In this document: in pieces, positions 8,822 through 16,882 of the stretch
Layout of the letters: every line of letters begins with the position of its first letter
Position numbering within the stretch: the stretch's first letter is position 1
Assembly: GCF_000285515.1 (NCBI RefSeq)
Contig: NZ_HE610957.1
Span: forward strand, 1,309,462 to 1,357,174
DNA from: Paenibacillus senegalensis JC66
Lineage (GTDB): Bacteria > Bacillota > Bacilli > Paenibacillales > NBRC-103111
Reading direction: 5' to 3'
Length of the DNA: 47,713 nucleotides
Made by a program: the position numbers and the translations under genes
Notes under the pieces: model-generated
The model's database searches: none
What the model saw: only the letters and a program-made list of their open reading frames with translations
What the model was told of the DNA's origin: nothing

Positions 8822-10357
8822 TTACCATGACGACTTACACAAAGCCTCAATGAGGGAATCCAAAGTTGCTTCAGCTGCCTGCCGATGCACCGTAAGCCCA
8901 TGTTTGCCAGCCGTCTTCGCTGTCACTGGACCTATACAGACAATTTCGATATTGTGCAGCAATTCCAGCGGCCTCGTTACGCCTGCCTCGCCAAGCAGCT
9001 CAAACAGATGGTTCACGGTGGAGGAGCTCGTAAATGTGATCATATCGACCTCCTCCTCCTTGAGAAGCCGCAGCAGTTCCTCTTTGTTCTCATGACAGAG
9101 AACGTTCTCGTATAAGGGCAAATCCGTTACTTCAAGCCCCAGCTCAGCCAGCTGTTCCGGCAAAATAGCGCGGCCCTGTTCGGAGCGGGGAAGCAGAACT
9201 TTCTGGCCTGCCTTAAGCTCATGCCGCAGCGCCTCAAGCAGCCCTTCCGCCTGGAAGCACTGCTCCGGCTGTTCGGCTATCAGCCCCCGTTCGAGCAGTG
9301 CTTCGGCCGTTTTGGGGCCGACCGCAGCTATTCTTGCCTTCGCCAGACGACGGACATCCAATCGGGCCAGCCGGAGTTCTTCAAAGAAATGAGCTACCCC
9401 ATTCACACTGGTGAACAATATCCAATCATAGCGGTCAACCGTGGACAATGTTTGGGCGATACGTTCAAGCCTGGCTTCTGAAGCCGGCCGTTGAATGCGA
9501 ATAAGCGGCAGCTCAATCGCTTCTCCACCCAGCTCATAAATACGGTTAGCCAGCTCGCTGGCCTGTCCTCTAGTCCGGGTAACGAGCACTCTTTTGCCGA
9601 ATAGCGGCTTGCGTTCTACCCAATTAAGCTTGTCGCGGAGTCTGACGACTTCCCCTACGATAATGACGGCCGGTGACTGCAGGCCTGCCCGCTGGACATC
9701 GTCGACGATCGTCTCCAGCGTGCCGCTTACCGTCCGCTGCCGTGCCCGTGTCCCCCATTGGATAACAGCTGCCGGGGTGGCTTTATCCTTGCCGTTGGCA
9801 ATCAGGACCTCCTTAAGGGTTCCTAGGTTTCCTACGCCCATTAGAAAAATAAGCGTGCCGGTGGCGGTCGACAGCTTGGCCCAATCGAGATTGGTTCCTT
9901 CTTTGACAGGACATTCATGCCCGGTCACTATAGCTAAAGAAGAGGTCATATCACGATGTGTCACGGGAATTCCTGCATAGAGAGGCACAGCCGTAGCCGA
10001 GGTGACTCCGGGTACCATTTCGAACTCGATTCCGTGGCTTGCCAGCAGCTCCGCTTCTTCCCCGACCCGGCCGAATACACTGGGGTCGCCCCCTTTTAAG
10101 CGCACCACCGTTTTACCCTGCTTGGCCAGATCAACCAGCATCTGATTGATTACTTCCTGCTTCAAGGTATGCCGATCCGGCCGTTTACCGACATAGATCC
10201 GCTCCGCTTCGGCTTTGATAAAGCTTAATAAGGACGGATTAGCCAAACGGTCATATACGACAACATCCGCCTGTTCCAGAACGTCCCGGCCTTTAACTGT
10301 AATCAGCTTGGGATCACCCGGACCGGCTCCAACCAAATAGACCTTTCCCTGTTTCAT
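8822..10357 (-). CDS. hemD: Fused uroporphyrinogen III methyltransferase / uroporphyrinogen III synthase
   Basis: A two-domain protein of 511 aa. Residues ~1-245 are a SUMT (CobA/SirA type): [54 protein letters not shown] and LMGVGNL are all present. Residues ~253-505 form the HemD domain ([45 protein letters not shown]). The synthase closes hydroxymethylbilane to uroporphyrinogen III; the methyltransferase then converts it to precorrin-2 for siroheme or cobalamin. The fusion physically joins the heme/siroheme branch point. B. subtilis has separate genes. It lies 40 nt after hemC and has GGGAGAGGG upstream of ATG 10357. Confidence 0.95.
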   Translation of the reverse strand: MKQGKVYLVGAGPGDPKLITVKGRDVLEQADVVVYDRLANPSLLSFIKAEAERIYVGKRPDRHTLKQEVINQMLVDLAKQGKTVVRLKGGDPSVFGRVGEEAELLASHGIEFEMVPGVTSATAVPLYAGIPVTHRDMTSSLAIVTGHECPVKEGTNLDWAKLSTATGTLIFLMGVGNLGTLKEVLIANGKDKATPAAVIQWGTRARQRTVSGTLETIVDDVQRAGLQSPAVIIVGEVVRLRDKLNWVERKPLFGKRVLVTRTRGQASELANRIYELGGEAIELPLIRIQRPASEARLERIAQTLSTVDRYDWILFTSVNGVAHFFEELRLARLDVRRLAKARIAAVGPKTAEALLERGLIAEQPEQCFQAEGLLEALRHELKAGQKVLLPRSEQGRAILPEQLAELGLEVTDLPLYENVLCHENKEELLRLLKEEEVDMITFTSSSTVNHLFELLGEAGVTRPLELLHNIEIVCIGPVTAKTAGKHGLTVHRQAAEATLDSLIEALCKSSW

Positions 10358-10397
10358 GCCATTCCCTCTCCCATTCGCCCTGTCATAGCCCTAAACC

Positions 10398-11348
10398 TTA
10401 TAAAGCTTCTCTCACTTTTGCCAGTATTTCCTCGGCACCGCGGGCAGCCAGCTCATCTGCGAGCTTGCGTCCCAATTGCTGCGGGTCATCCCCGGTCATC
10501 GTTTCCTGCAAAATAACGCTGCCGCCCGGTTCCCCCACAAGCCCTGTCAAGCGGATGCTTGAGGATTGCGACACCGGTTCGCGGAATTTCTCGGCATAGG
10601 CAGCAATAGGCACCTGGCAGCCTCCATTGAGCCTGGCCAGAAAGCTGCGCTCAGCCTGAACGGTTTCCGCCGATTCTAGATCGTTATAATGAGCCAGAAG
10701 CTTTACGAGCTCTGCATCGCTCTCTCTGCATTCCACGCCTAATGCCCCTTGTCCTACTGCCGGCAAACAAAGCTCAGGCGGCAAAAACTGGCTCACTCGG
10801 TCCAGCCACCCCATCCGCTGAAGTCCGGCCGCCGCCAGTACAATCGCATCGAACCCTTCGCTAGTCAGCTTGCGTATGCGCGAATCGATATTGCCGCGGA
10901 TGGATTCAATGCGCAAATCGGGGCGGTAAGCCTTTATCTGTGCCGCGCGGCGCAGGCTGCTTGTCCCGATGAGCGCGCCTTCAGGCAGCTCGTCCAGCTT
11001 GACATGACCGTTCGATATTATACAATCGCGGGGATCGACCCGTTTCGGAATGGCTCCGAGAATCAGCCCCTGCTGCCGTTCGGAAGGCACGTCCTTCATG
11101 CTGTGCACAGCAATGTCAATGACTCCGTCTAATAGTGCCTGCTCTATTTCCTTGACAAACAAGCCCTTCCCGCCGACCTTGGAAAGAGTAACATCAAGGA
11201 TCCGATCCCCTTTGGTCACGATTTTATGAACCTTAAACTGCCAGTCCAGCCCGTTCTCCCGGCATAGCTGCTGTAATTGCTCAATCACTTGACCTGTTTG
11301 GGTTAGTGCCAGGCTGCTTTGTCTAGATCCAACTACAATTGTACGCAT
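10398..11348 (-). CDS. hemC: Hydroxymethylbilane synthase (porphobilinogen deaminase)
   Basis: HemC polymerises four porphobilinogens to hydroxymethylbilane. The 316-aa protein begins VGSRQSSLALTQTGQV, and has HSMKDVPSE, IGTSSLRRAAQIKAYRPDL, RGNIDSRIRKL and the cofactor-attachment cysteine in LNGGCQVPIAAYAE. ATG 11348 has TGGAGG 7 nt upstream. It sits between sirC and the cobA-hemD fusion, so its product passes to the next gene product. Confidence 0.97.
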   Translation of the reverse strand: MRTIVVGSRQSSLALTQTGQVIEQLQQLCRENGLDWQFKVHKIVTKGDRILDVTLSKVGGKGLFVKEIEQALLDGVIDIAVHSMKDVPSERQQGLILGAIPKRVDPRDCIISNGHVKLDELPEGALIGTSSLRRAAQIKAYRPDLRIESIRGNIDSRIRKLTSEGFDAIVLAAAGLQRMGWLDRVSQFLPPELCLPAVGQGALGVECRESDAELVKLLAHYNDLESAETVQAERSFLARLNGGCQVPIAAYAEKFREPVSQSSSIRLTGLVGEPGGSVILQETMTGDDPQQLGRKLADELAARGAEEILAKVREAL

Positions 11349-11466
11349 GAAATATCCTCCAGTAAACCTTTGTGTCCGTTCCGTTCACCATAAGAGAAAA
11401 GCCACAAACGGTTAGTAATATCAATCCATCGCAGATTTTTACATAAGGTCTTGCATAGGCTGCGCA

Positions 11467-12120
11467 TTATCCCCTTGGAGCGGCAGCCGATTGCAGCAGC
11501 AGGCTTCTTTTCTCTTCAAATAGCTGCTGCAGACGGCTGTTTCGAGCTGCTTCCAACACATCCCAGTGTACCATATCTTTAAACCATTTCCTTCTTTCGC
11601 ACGGGTCCTTAATATGCTTTTGGACCAACTCACGAAATTCAGCAAGAAATTCCAAATACTGCTCGTATTCCGCTCCAAACTCCTGCTCCCACTGATCCCG
11701 GATGGCCATGGCCAGCGACGGGCTCGCTCCAAGTGTTGAAACCGAGAGGGTTAGCCTGCCTCTCCGCAAGGTCGCCGGCAGGATTACGTTGCCCGCCTCG
11801 CCGGGCGCGGCCGAATTCACCAGCTTCCCCGCCCTGATCGCTTCCTCACAAATTTGACGGTTTGCATCAGGAGAATCCGTACAGGCAAGCACCAGAAATG
11901 CCGTCCGCAGATCTTCAGCCTGAAAAGGTCTTCGGTACACCCGTATGATAGCCTTCGCCTCCAAGGCCGCAAGCTTCTCCGTCAGCTCAGGACTAACCAC
12001 TGTAATGCGCGCAGCATACTCCAGCAAAGTATCGATCTTTCGTTCGGCCACTTTTCCCCCGCCCACAACGAGACACGGCTGATGCTGCAAATCGACCAGA
12101 ATAGAACAATAAGCCTGCAA
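11467..12120 (-). CDS. sirC: Precorrin-2 dehydrogenase (siroheme synthase N-domain type)
   Basis: This NAD-dependent dehydrogenase oxidises precorrin-2 to sirohydrochlorin for siroheme. The protein has 217 aa. It has a Rossmann motif CLVVGGGKVAERKIDTLL, ACTDSPDANRQICEEA, and the family segment AAPGEAGNVILPATLRRGRLTLSVSTLGASP. The start appears to be TTG at 12120, preceded by GGGGGAG. An ATG slightly upstream is in another frame. With the SUMT half of the hemD fusion it forms a siroheme side branch inside the heme operon. Whether it also inserts iron, as in Met8p-like bifunctional proteins, cannot be decided from sequence alone. Confidence 0.9.
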   Translation of the reverse strand: MQAYCSILVDLQHQPCLVVGGGKVAERKIDTLLEYAARITVVSPELTEKLAALEAKAIIRVYRRPFQAEDLRTAFLVLACTDSPDANRQICEEAIRAGKLVNSAAPGEAGNVILPATLRRGRLTLSVSTLGASPSLAMAIRDQWEQEFGAEYEQYLEFLAEFRELVQKHIKDPCERRKWFKDMVHWDVLEAARNSRLQQLFEEKRSLLLQSAAAPRG

Positions 12121-12137
12121 AGCACTCCCCCATCTCG

Positions 12138-12944
12138 TTAATGAAAGTAGGAAAACCGGCTAGTAAAGAAGTAGTTGACAATAACTACGGCAATAGCAAA
12201 CAAATTCCACTTGGCTAAGCGTGCTGCCGATATAACAATCACCTTATTTAGAATTAGAGAATACCCGTAGACCAATAAAACAAGCAGGGTGTTCAGCACC
12301 TTGGCATCCAGCAGCAGGTGCAGCCTTCCGTCTACCAGAATCCAGATGATCCCAAGCGATAAAGATAACACTAACAGAGGCACACCGACTATTATCGACC
12401 GGGTACTGAACTGCTCCAGCTTCTCTAGACTCGGCAGCCTCCTCATGGTCCGTGTCCAGGCTTTGTGCTTGAGCTGCCGGTGCAGAAAAAGGTACAGCCC
12501 GGAAAAAATAGCCGACATTGTAAAAGCGGCGTAGCTCGCGATGGCCAAGCTCATATGGATAAACTGCAATTCATCGGCAATGTCCCAGCCCTTCCATACC
12601 GATATCCAGTCCGGTCGGATGACAAAGGTAAGCAGCAGCACTATAAAGCTGATCCCATTCATAATGATCATGAATAGCTCCATTGTGGCGTAGCGGTTAA
12701 GGAGCAGCGAGACTGTGACCAGGATCCATGTAAACAGAAAAAAGCTGTCCTCCATGCCAAAGCCTTGCGACAGACTAAAGCGCGTAATGCCGTAAAGGGT
12801 TTGCAAGGCCCAAACAAATATAAGCAGCCCTGTGCCTATCCGTTTGGCTCTCTGGTCCGTAAAGACGAAACCAGAGAAATAAAACAGCAGGCTCAGGGCG
12901 TATAAGTATAGTATGCTATCGTAGATCCAGCTCTGTATGACCAT
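12138..12944 (-). CDS. hemX: HemX, CcmC/ResC-type membrane protein
   Basis: HemX is an integral membrane protein of the cytochrome c assembly (CcmC) family. In B. subtilis it lowers the cellular amount of HemA. The 268-aa protein has about eight hydrophobic spans (for example LYLYALSLLFYFSGFVF near the start and LFAIAVVIVNYFF near the end), with FIHMSLAIASYAAFTMSAIF in the middle, where family histidines lie. ATG 12944 has AGGAGG 4-5 nt upstream. It lies directly after hemA, as in bacilli, and 17 nt before sirC. Confidence 0.9.
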   Translation of the reverse strand: MVIQSWIYDSILYLYALSLLFYFSGFVFTDQRAKRIGTGLLIFVWALQTLYGITRFSLSQGFGMEDSFFLFTWILVTVSLLLNRYATMELFMIIMNGISFIVLLLTFVIRPDWISVWKGWDIADELQFIHMSLAIASYAAFTMSAIFSGLYLFLHRQLKHKAWTRTMRRLPSLEKLEQFSTRSIIVGVPLLVLSLSLGIIWILVDGRLHLLLDAKVLNTLLVLLVYGYSLILNKVIVISAARLAKWNLFAIAVVIVNYFFTSRFSYFH

Positions 12945-13051
12945 GCAACCTCCTGTTTACTAAAACGAATGATTCCGGCAGAAGCACGAAATCCGGCTGC
13001 TACGCAAATGGATAATACCCTGCCAGTAACGGGCAGGCAGAACCATTCGGG

Positions 13052-14446
13052 TCAGGATTGAGCCAGCAGTTCCTTGAGTTGAAGGTTAAGCAGCGAACGT
13101 TTGTCTCCTGTTTTGTGAAGGCTGGCCACGCTGGCTGTTTCTTGGGCAGAAGGCGAGGCAGGCTCTTCTTCCTGCTCAAGCATCGCCTCCAGGGCAAAAA
13201 TATGAGTGAACCATTCGATAGCTTCCTGACCGTTCCGCTCACCGGCCTGTTCCTTAATCCGGTGAATAGGATCACGCATCATTTGGTTCATCATGCTTTT
13301 CGTCAGCTTGCGGATGACTTTGATTTCCCGCTCGCTCAAATCAGGGAGCTTCTTCAGCAGGCTGTCCATCGTCTCCTCATGAATCTGATTGGACTTGGTT
13401 TGCAGGGCATGAATAACTGGACGGACGCCCAATGTTTTATACCACTGCTCGAAATCGACCATTTCCTGTTCAATCATGGCTTCGATCTTAAGGGATTCGT
13501 TCTTGCGTTCAGCCAGGTTGCTTTCCACGATGGATTGCAGATCATCAATATCATACAGAAACACGTTCTGTACATCAGCGATCCGGGGATCGAGATCACG
13601 CGGCACCGCAATATCGATCATAAATAGCGGGCGATATTTGCGGTGCTTCAATGCTTCCTGCACCTGCTCCCGGGTAAGAACCAGCTCGCTTGCACCGGTA
13701 GAGCTGATCACAATATCCGTCTCGGCAAGCTTATCCTGCAGTTCATTAAACGGGACGGCCGTACCGGAAAACTTGGCAGCGAGTTCCTGCGCTTTACCCA
13801 GCGTACGATTAACGACCATGACTCTGCTGGCTCCGTTAGCGTACAAATGCTTGACTGTCAGTTCGCTCATTTTGCCGGCACCGACAATCATGACCGTCTT
13901 ATCCTCGAAGGAGCCAAATATACGCTTGCCCAGTTCCACAGCCGCATAACTGACGGAAACCGGATTTTCGCCAATGCCCGTTTCCGAGTGGGCTTTCTTG
14001 GCCATCGTAATGGCCTGTTTGAACAATGTATTGAACAGAACCCCGGTCGTATTCTCCTTCTGCGCCAGCAGGAAGGCGTTCTTGACCTGACCGAGAATTT
14101 GCGTCTCTCCGATAATCATGGAATCTAATCCGCTGGCGACTTTAAACAAATGATGAATCGCCCGCTCATCTTCTTTCACATAAAGATGAGGATTAAATTC
14201 CTGGCGCGGTATGCCGAACCATTCTTCGATAAACCCTCTTATATAATGACCGCACAAATACATGCGATCGACCACTGCATAAATTTCAGTTCGATTGCAG
14301 GTGCCCACAATCACACATTCCATGATGCTCTTAGTCTGTTTAAGCTGCTCTAACGCTGCCGGGAGTTCTTCCTGAGCGAACGCGAATTTCTCTCTGATTT
14401 CCACCGGAGCGGTTCTATAGTTCAGCCCCACTGTTATTATATGCAT
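13052..14446 (-). CDS. hemA: Glutamyl-tRNA reductase
   Basis: HemA reduces glutamyl-tRNA(Glu) with NADPH to glutamate-1-semialdehyde and commits glutamate to heme. The 464-aa protein has VGLNYRTAPVEIREK, the catalytic cysteine in CVIVGTCNRTEIYAV, the NADPH site VMIVGAGKMSEL, the segment DIVISSTGASE, and a long helical C-terminus. The frame is open to a GTG at 14455, but ATG 14446 is preferred: AGGTG lies 6 nt upstream and family proteins begin MHI. It heads the hemA-hemX-sirC-hemC-hemD-hemB unit. The last ~30 residues are Glu/Pro/Ser rich and not family typical. Confidence 0.97.
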   Translation of the reverse strand: MHIITVGLNYRTAPVEIREKFAFAQEELPAALEQLKQTKSIMECVIVGTCNRTEIYAVVDRMYLCGHYIRGFIEEWFGIPRQEFNPHLYVKEDERAIHHLFKVASGLDSMIIGETQILGQVKNAFLLAQKENTTGVLFNTLFKQAITMAKKAHSETGIGENPVSVSYAAVELGKRIFGSFEDKTVMIVGAGKMSELTVKHLYANGASRVMVVNRTLGKAQELAAKFSGTAVPFNELQDKLAETDIVISSTGASELVLTREQVQEALKHRKYRPLFMIDIAVPRDLDPRIADVQNVFLYDIDDLQSIVESNLAERKNESLKIEAMIEQEMVDFEQWYKTLGVRPVIHALQTKSNQIHEETMDSLLKKLPDLSEREIKVIRKLTKSMMNQMMRDPIHRIKEQAGERNGQEAIEWFTHIFALEAMLEQEEEPASPSAQETASVASLHKTGDKRSLLNLQLKELLAQS

Positions 14447-14494
14447 TGTGTTCACCTGCCTAAAAAAGTCCGATCTGCTGGTTGTACTAACGCT

Positions 14495-14503
14495 AGTATA
14501 CCA
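14495..14503 (-). promoter_or_regulatory. Extended -10 promoter of the hemA operon
   Basis: Minus strand TATGGTATACT is an extended -10 (TG-N-TATACT) about 50 nt before the hemA ATG. No consensus -35 is seen, which is common for extended -10 promoters. Confidence 0.5.
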
Positions 14504-14603
14504 TAGCGGCTACCCGGAAACGTTCGCAGATATGAAAAAATTATGAATATCCCCGGTTGAAACCGATTCGATCTTCAGCTAACTGCTCTGGCGAATTTCC
14601 CCA

Positions 14604-15137
14604 TTACGGAAGCAGCTCCCTGATTCGCTCGGCCAGCTCGCCGTCTTTCTTCTTTAACTGCTCATTGGCCGAGGCTATTATTCTGCGGCTGTTTTCTCTC
14701 ATCAGCTTGCTGTACAGGTCGTAAATCTCATCATAGCCTTGCTTCAGCTCGCCTAGCGTTTCCAGTTCCTCAGGTTTGATTACCCGCTCGCCGCCTAATT
14801 GAAGCCGCATAATATACTGCAGCAGCTGCGGCAACGAATCGAGCGGCGCCATCCGGTCTCTGTCTACAGCTAACAGGAGCCGTTCATGGGTATAATTGGC
14901 TGAGTACGCCGTCTGCATTAGCGCATTTAATTGTCCGGTATGGTCTGCATTCTCTGCTTCTCCAAGCAGATTGGCCAGCATCTCCATCTGAAACAAGGAT
15001 ACCTGATACAATAAATACCCGGCATCTTGATCACTCCGGCTTTGTTTGAGCATCCCGGAAATGTGAAATAAAGGCCATACCACTAAGAAAACAATGATCA
15101 TTCCGCTTGCTACACGAGCAGGTCTTAGCTTTCCCAA
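14604..15137 (-). CDS. Unrecognised membrane-anchored protein, 177 aa
   Basis: No family is recognised. The start is TTG at 15137, supported by GAGGAGGGAC just upstream and no nearby ATG. Residues ~10-29 (ASGMIIVFLVVWPLFHISGM) form one uncleaved-looking membrane anchor. The remaining ~145 residues are largely helical and charged (EELETLGELKQGYDEIYDLYSKLM, EQLKKKDGELAERIRELL), with little tendency to span the membrane. The protein is therefore probably anchored with a helical domain outside or at the membrane face. It lies between the speD terminator and the hemA promoter, so it may be a single-gene transcript. Function is unknown. Confidence 0.6.
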   Translation of the reverse strand: MGKLRPARVASGMIIVFLVVWPLFHISGMLKQSRSDQDAGYLLYQVSLFQMEMLANLLGEAENADHTGQLNALMQTAYSANYTHERLLLAVDRDRMAPLDSLPQLLQYIMRLQLGGERVIKPEELETLGELKQGYDEIYDLYSKLMRENSRRIIASANEQLKKKDGELAERIRELLP

Positions 15138-15206
15138 ATTTGTCCCTCCTCATTCCATAGGCATGCCAACGCTTTACTGTTGTACATTGTATGGGAGGAA
15201 GGACAA

Positions 15207-15240
15207 ACAAATGACCATGGATCGCTCCATGGTCATTTGT
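15207..15240 (-). terminator. Strong hairpin after speD
   Basis: A perfect 15-bp stem (ACAAATGACCATGGA and its complement) with a 4-nt loop, followed on the minus strand by TTTGT. It lies 21 nt past the speD stop and likely ends that transcript. Confidence 0.7.
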
Positions 15241-15261
15241 GAATATATGAAAATGTCTTTT

Positions 15262-15663
15262 TTACTTAACCAATTGCACTAGATCCATCTTAGGATTTTC
15301 TACCTCTAATTCACCCAGGCCGCGAACCAGCTTCTTCGCATATGCTCGTTCAGGGCGCAGCACCGAAATCATATGGTCGATGGCCAATTGCGGGTCCACG
15401 GTTTCCCCGCAAGTGTAGCAATCCAACGCAGCAAAGCCCTTCTCAGGATAAGTGTGTATGGATAGATGGCTTTCCGACAAGAGTAACAATACGGTTGCCC
15501 CTTGAGGCTCAAACTGTTGGGATTGTACCGACAATACAGTTGCACCACAAACTTCCGCTGCTTCAATCATTTGTGCTTGTAACCAATCTGCGTTGTTCAG
15601 GAGCTCGAAATCAACTCCCCAAGTGTCAACAGCAACGTGTCTTCCGAAAGTAGAGTATTCCAT
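15262..15663 (-). CDS. speD: S-adenosylmethionine decarboxylase proenzyme
   Basis: SpeD decarboxylates AdoMet to supply aminopropyl groups for spermidine. It is made as a proenzyme and self-cleaves to create a pyruvoyl group. The 133-aa protein has the cleavage-site motif ESHLSIHTYPE (serine of ESHLS) and the conserved DCYTCGE. The frame is open to 15708, but ATG 15663 (MEYSTFGRHVAVD) is chosen because it has AAGGGGG upstream and matches the family N-terminus. No speE lies nearby. The leader upstream (15710-15790) can fold into hairpins, and a strong terminator follows. Confidence 0.93.
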   Translation of the reverse strand: MEYSTFGRHVAVDTWGVDFELLNNADWLQAQMIEAAEVCGATVLSVQSQQFEPQGATVLLLLSESHLSIHTYPEKGFAALDCYTCGETVDPQLAIDHMISVLRPERAYAKKLVRGLGELEVENPKMDLVQLVK

Positions 15664-15709
15664 AGCTTTCGGTTCCCCCTTCCTAGGAATAAAATTGTTT
15701 GATTTCATC

Positions 15710-15790
15710 CGCTAGGACCTACGTCATTCACTTCCCGAGGGAAAACTCTCTCGCAACATACAATGTCCTGAGTGAATCCTGGTTCCTATA
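15710..15790 (-). other. Possible structured 5' leader of speD
   Basis: Inverted repeats ATTCACT (15726-15732) with AGTGAAT (15771-15777), and an inner CGAG/CTCG, could fold in the mRNA just upstream of the speD ribosome site. No known riboswitch consensus is recognised. Confidence 0.3.
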
Positions 15791-16003
15791 AAGTTTTCAA
15801 CGACAATAAAAATAACATCTATCGGAGGGAAATGCAACACTTTTTTTCATAAACTTGTCCAACAGCTCGGAAAAGCCCGTTCGCTCGTCCTCCGTTTTGT
15901 GTAACGAACCAACAACTTGTCCTCCATTTGGCGAACTTAACCAGCAAATAGATAGTACTTCTGATTGGCGACTAAGCTTACTGCGAAAATGGGTATGATG
16001 TAT

Positions 16004-16023
16004 AGAGCGAGGGCGAGCGTTAG
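16004..16023 (+). repeat. Dispersed repeat copy
   Basis: AGAGCGAGGGCGAGCGTTAG, identical over 20 nt to 46726-46745. It is a member of the intergenic family also found near 22.8, 34.0 and 46.7 kb. Confidence 0.75.
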
Positions 16024-16271
16024 CCCTAGATCCCTTGGCGATCACCTCACCGGATATCTCGCCGTACATCCCGCCGCCCCCCTGTTACCTATTCCGCAGC
16101 GAATAAGCAAGAGCGATAAATCAACAACCTCGATTCCCCAGCTTTGCGTCACCTTACCGCATTTTTTAATAAGGTCCTAAAAGGGACTGTCCGAAAAGCG
16201 GCTGTTGCAGTCCGATAGTTAGCATAATCGCCCCGCAAGCAGCGGACCCGAGACCAGCGGCCCTGAGGCGA

Positions 16272-16343
16272 TTGTATGCGAAATTGTTTGCGAAAGTGCA
16301 TGTGAAAGGGTAAGCGAAATTGTATGCAAAATTGTTTGCGAAA
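16272..16343. repeat. Six tandem 12-bp units
   Basis: Six consecutive 12-mers of the form TTGTATGCGAAA: four are close to consensus and two (GTGCATGTGAAA, GGGTAAGCGAAA) are diverged. The array is 72 bp and non-coding as far as can be judged. Confidence 0.8.
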
Positions 16344-16429
16344 ACAGTCATGCCATTGAATTCTCAGGCACAACTCCGGCATGAAAATAACAAAGGTTGC
16401 CGGGGTTCGAGGGCACGCGGGCTTGTTCC

Positions 16430-16620
16430 TGCGTTTTGTACGAACTGTCGTACAAATTCATGCGTTTGAAGTGCGATTACCGGAGGTTTATATGAAACAT
16501 CGTACAAATACAGGGATTGAACTGCGATTACCCAAGATTTGTATGACAAATCGTACAAACGCAGGAGATTGAAGTGCGATTACCCGAGATTTGTATGACA
16601 AATCGTACAAATGCAGGGCT
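16430..16620. repeat. 51-52 bp tandem repeats, about 3.5 copies
   Basis: The segment TGCGATTAC recurs with spacing of 51 and 52 bp (ending at 16480, 16531 and 16583). Between copies lies a conserved block with the inverted repeat ATTTGTatgACAAAT, then TCGTACAAA and a GCAGG. The first copy is the most diverged. Confidence 0.8.
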
Positions 16621-16759
16621 TTAAGCTATTAAGGAGCTGCAGCCAGTGATCTAGACGAAATTGAAAAACCGCATACGTTTGCCGCCGAGCGGGGCGCGGA
16701 TGCGAATGGTATGCAAAAAACCGCATACAATCGCCCCCGCAGTGCGATCGGAAGTAAAT

Positions 16760-16817
16760 GGGGCCGTCCATCAGTCAGTTTATACTGACTGATGGACAGC
16801 CCCGGCCTTTTTATTTT
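16760..16817 (+). terminator. Long hairpin with U-rich tail, no clear gene upstream
   Basis: 20-bp stem (one C-A mismatch on the plus strand, G-U on the minus) with loop TTAT, followed on the plus strand by GGCCTTTTTATTTTA. It may instead serve the minus-strand gene ending at 16883, but no U run follows on that side. Confidence 0.5.
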
Positions 16818-16882
16818 AGAGACTTATTGAGAACAGCCCCCTTATATGGTATTACATATAACACAAGACTAGTAACACAAGA

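Larger units (their letters stand above)
15791..16882. other. Gene-free repeat island between speD and the next gene
   Basis: No convincing coding sequence is seen in this ~1.1 kb. It holds one copy of the dispersed GAGCGTTAG repeat (16004-16023), a six-copy 12-bp array (16272-16343), a 51-52 bp tandem array (16430-16620) and a long hairpin (16760-16803). A GGGACTGTCC at 16183-16192 and GGACAGCCCC at 16794-16803 could be ends of a decayed mobile element. Confidence 0.6.

Noticed and set aside
8764-8901. Upstream extension of hemB by 46 codons
   Set aside because: It overlaps the hemD coding end and does not match HemB N-termini.
16430-16620. CRISPR array
   Set aside because: The whole unit is conserved with no unique spacers, and no cas genes are present. 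It is a plain tandem repeat.
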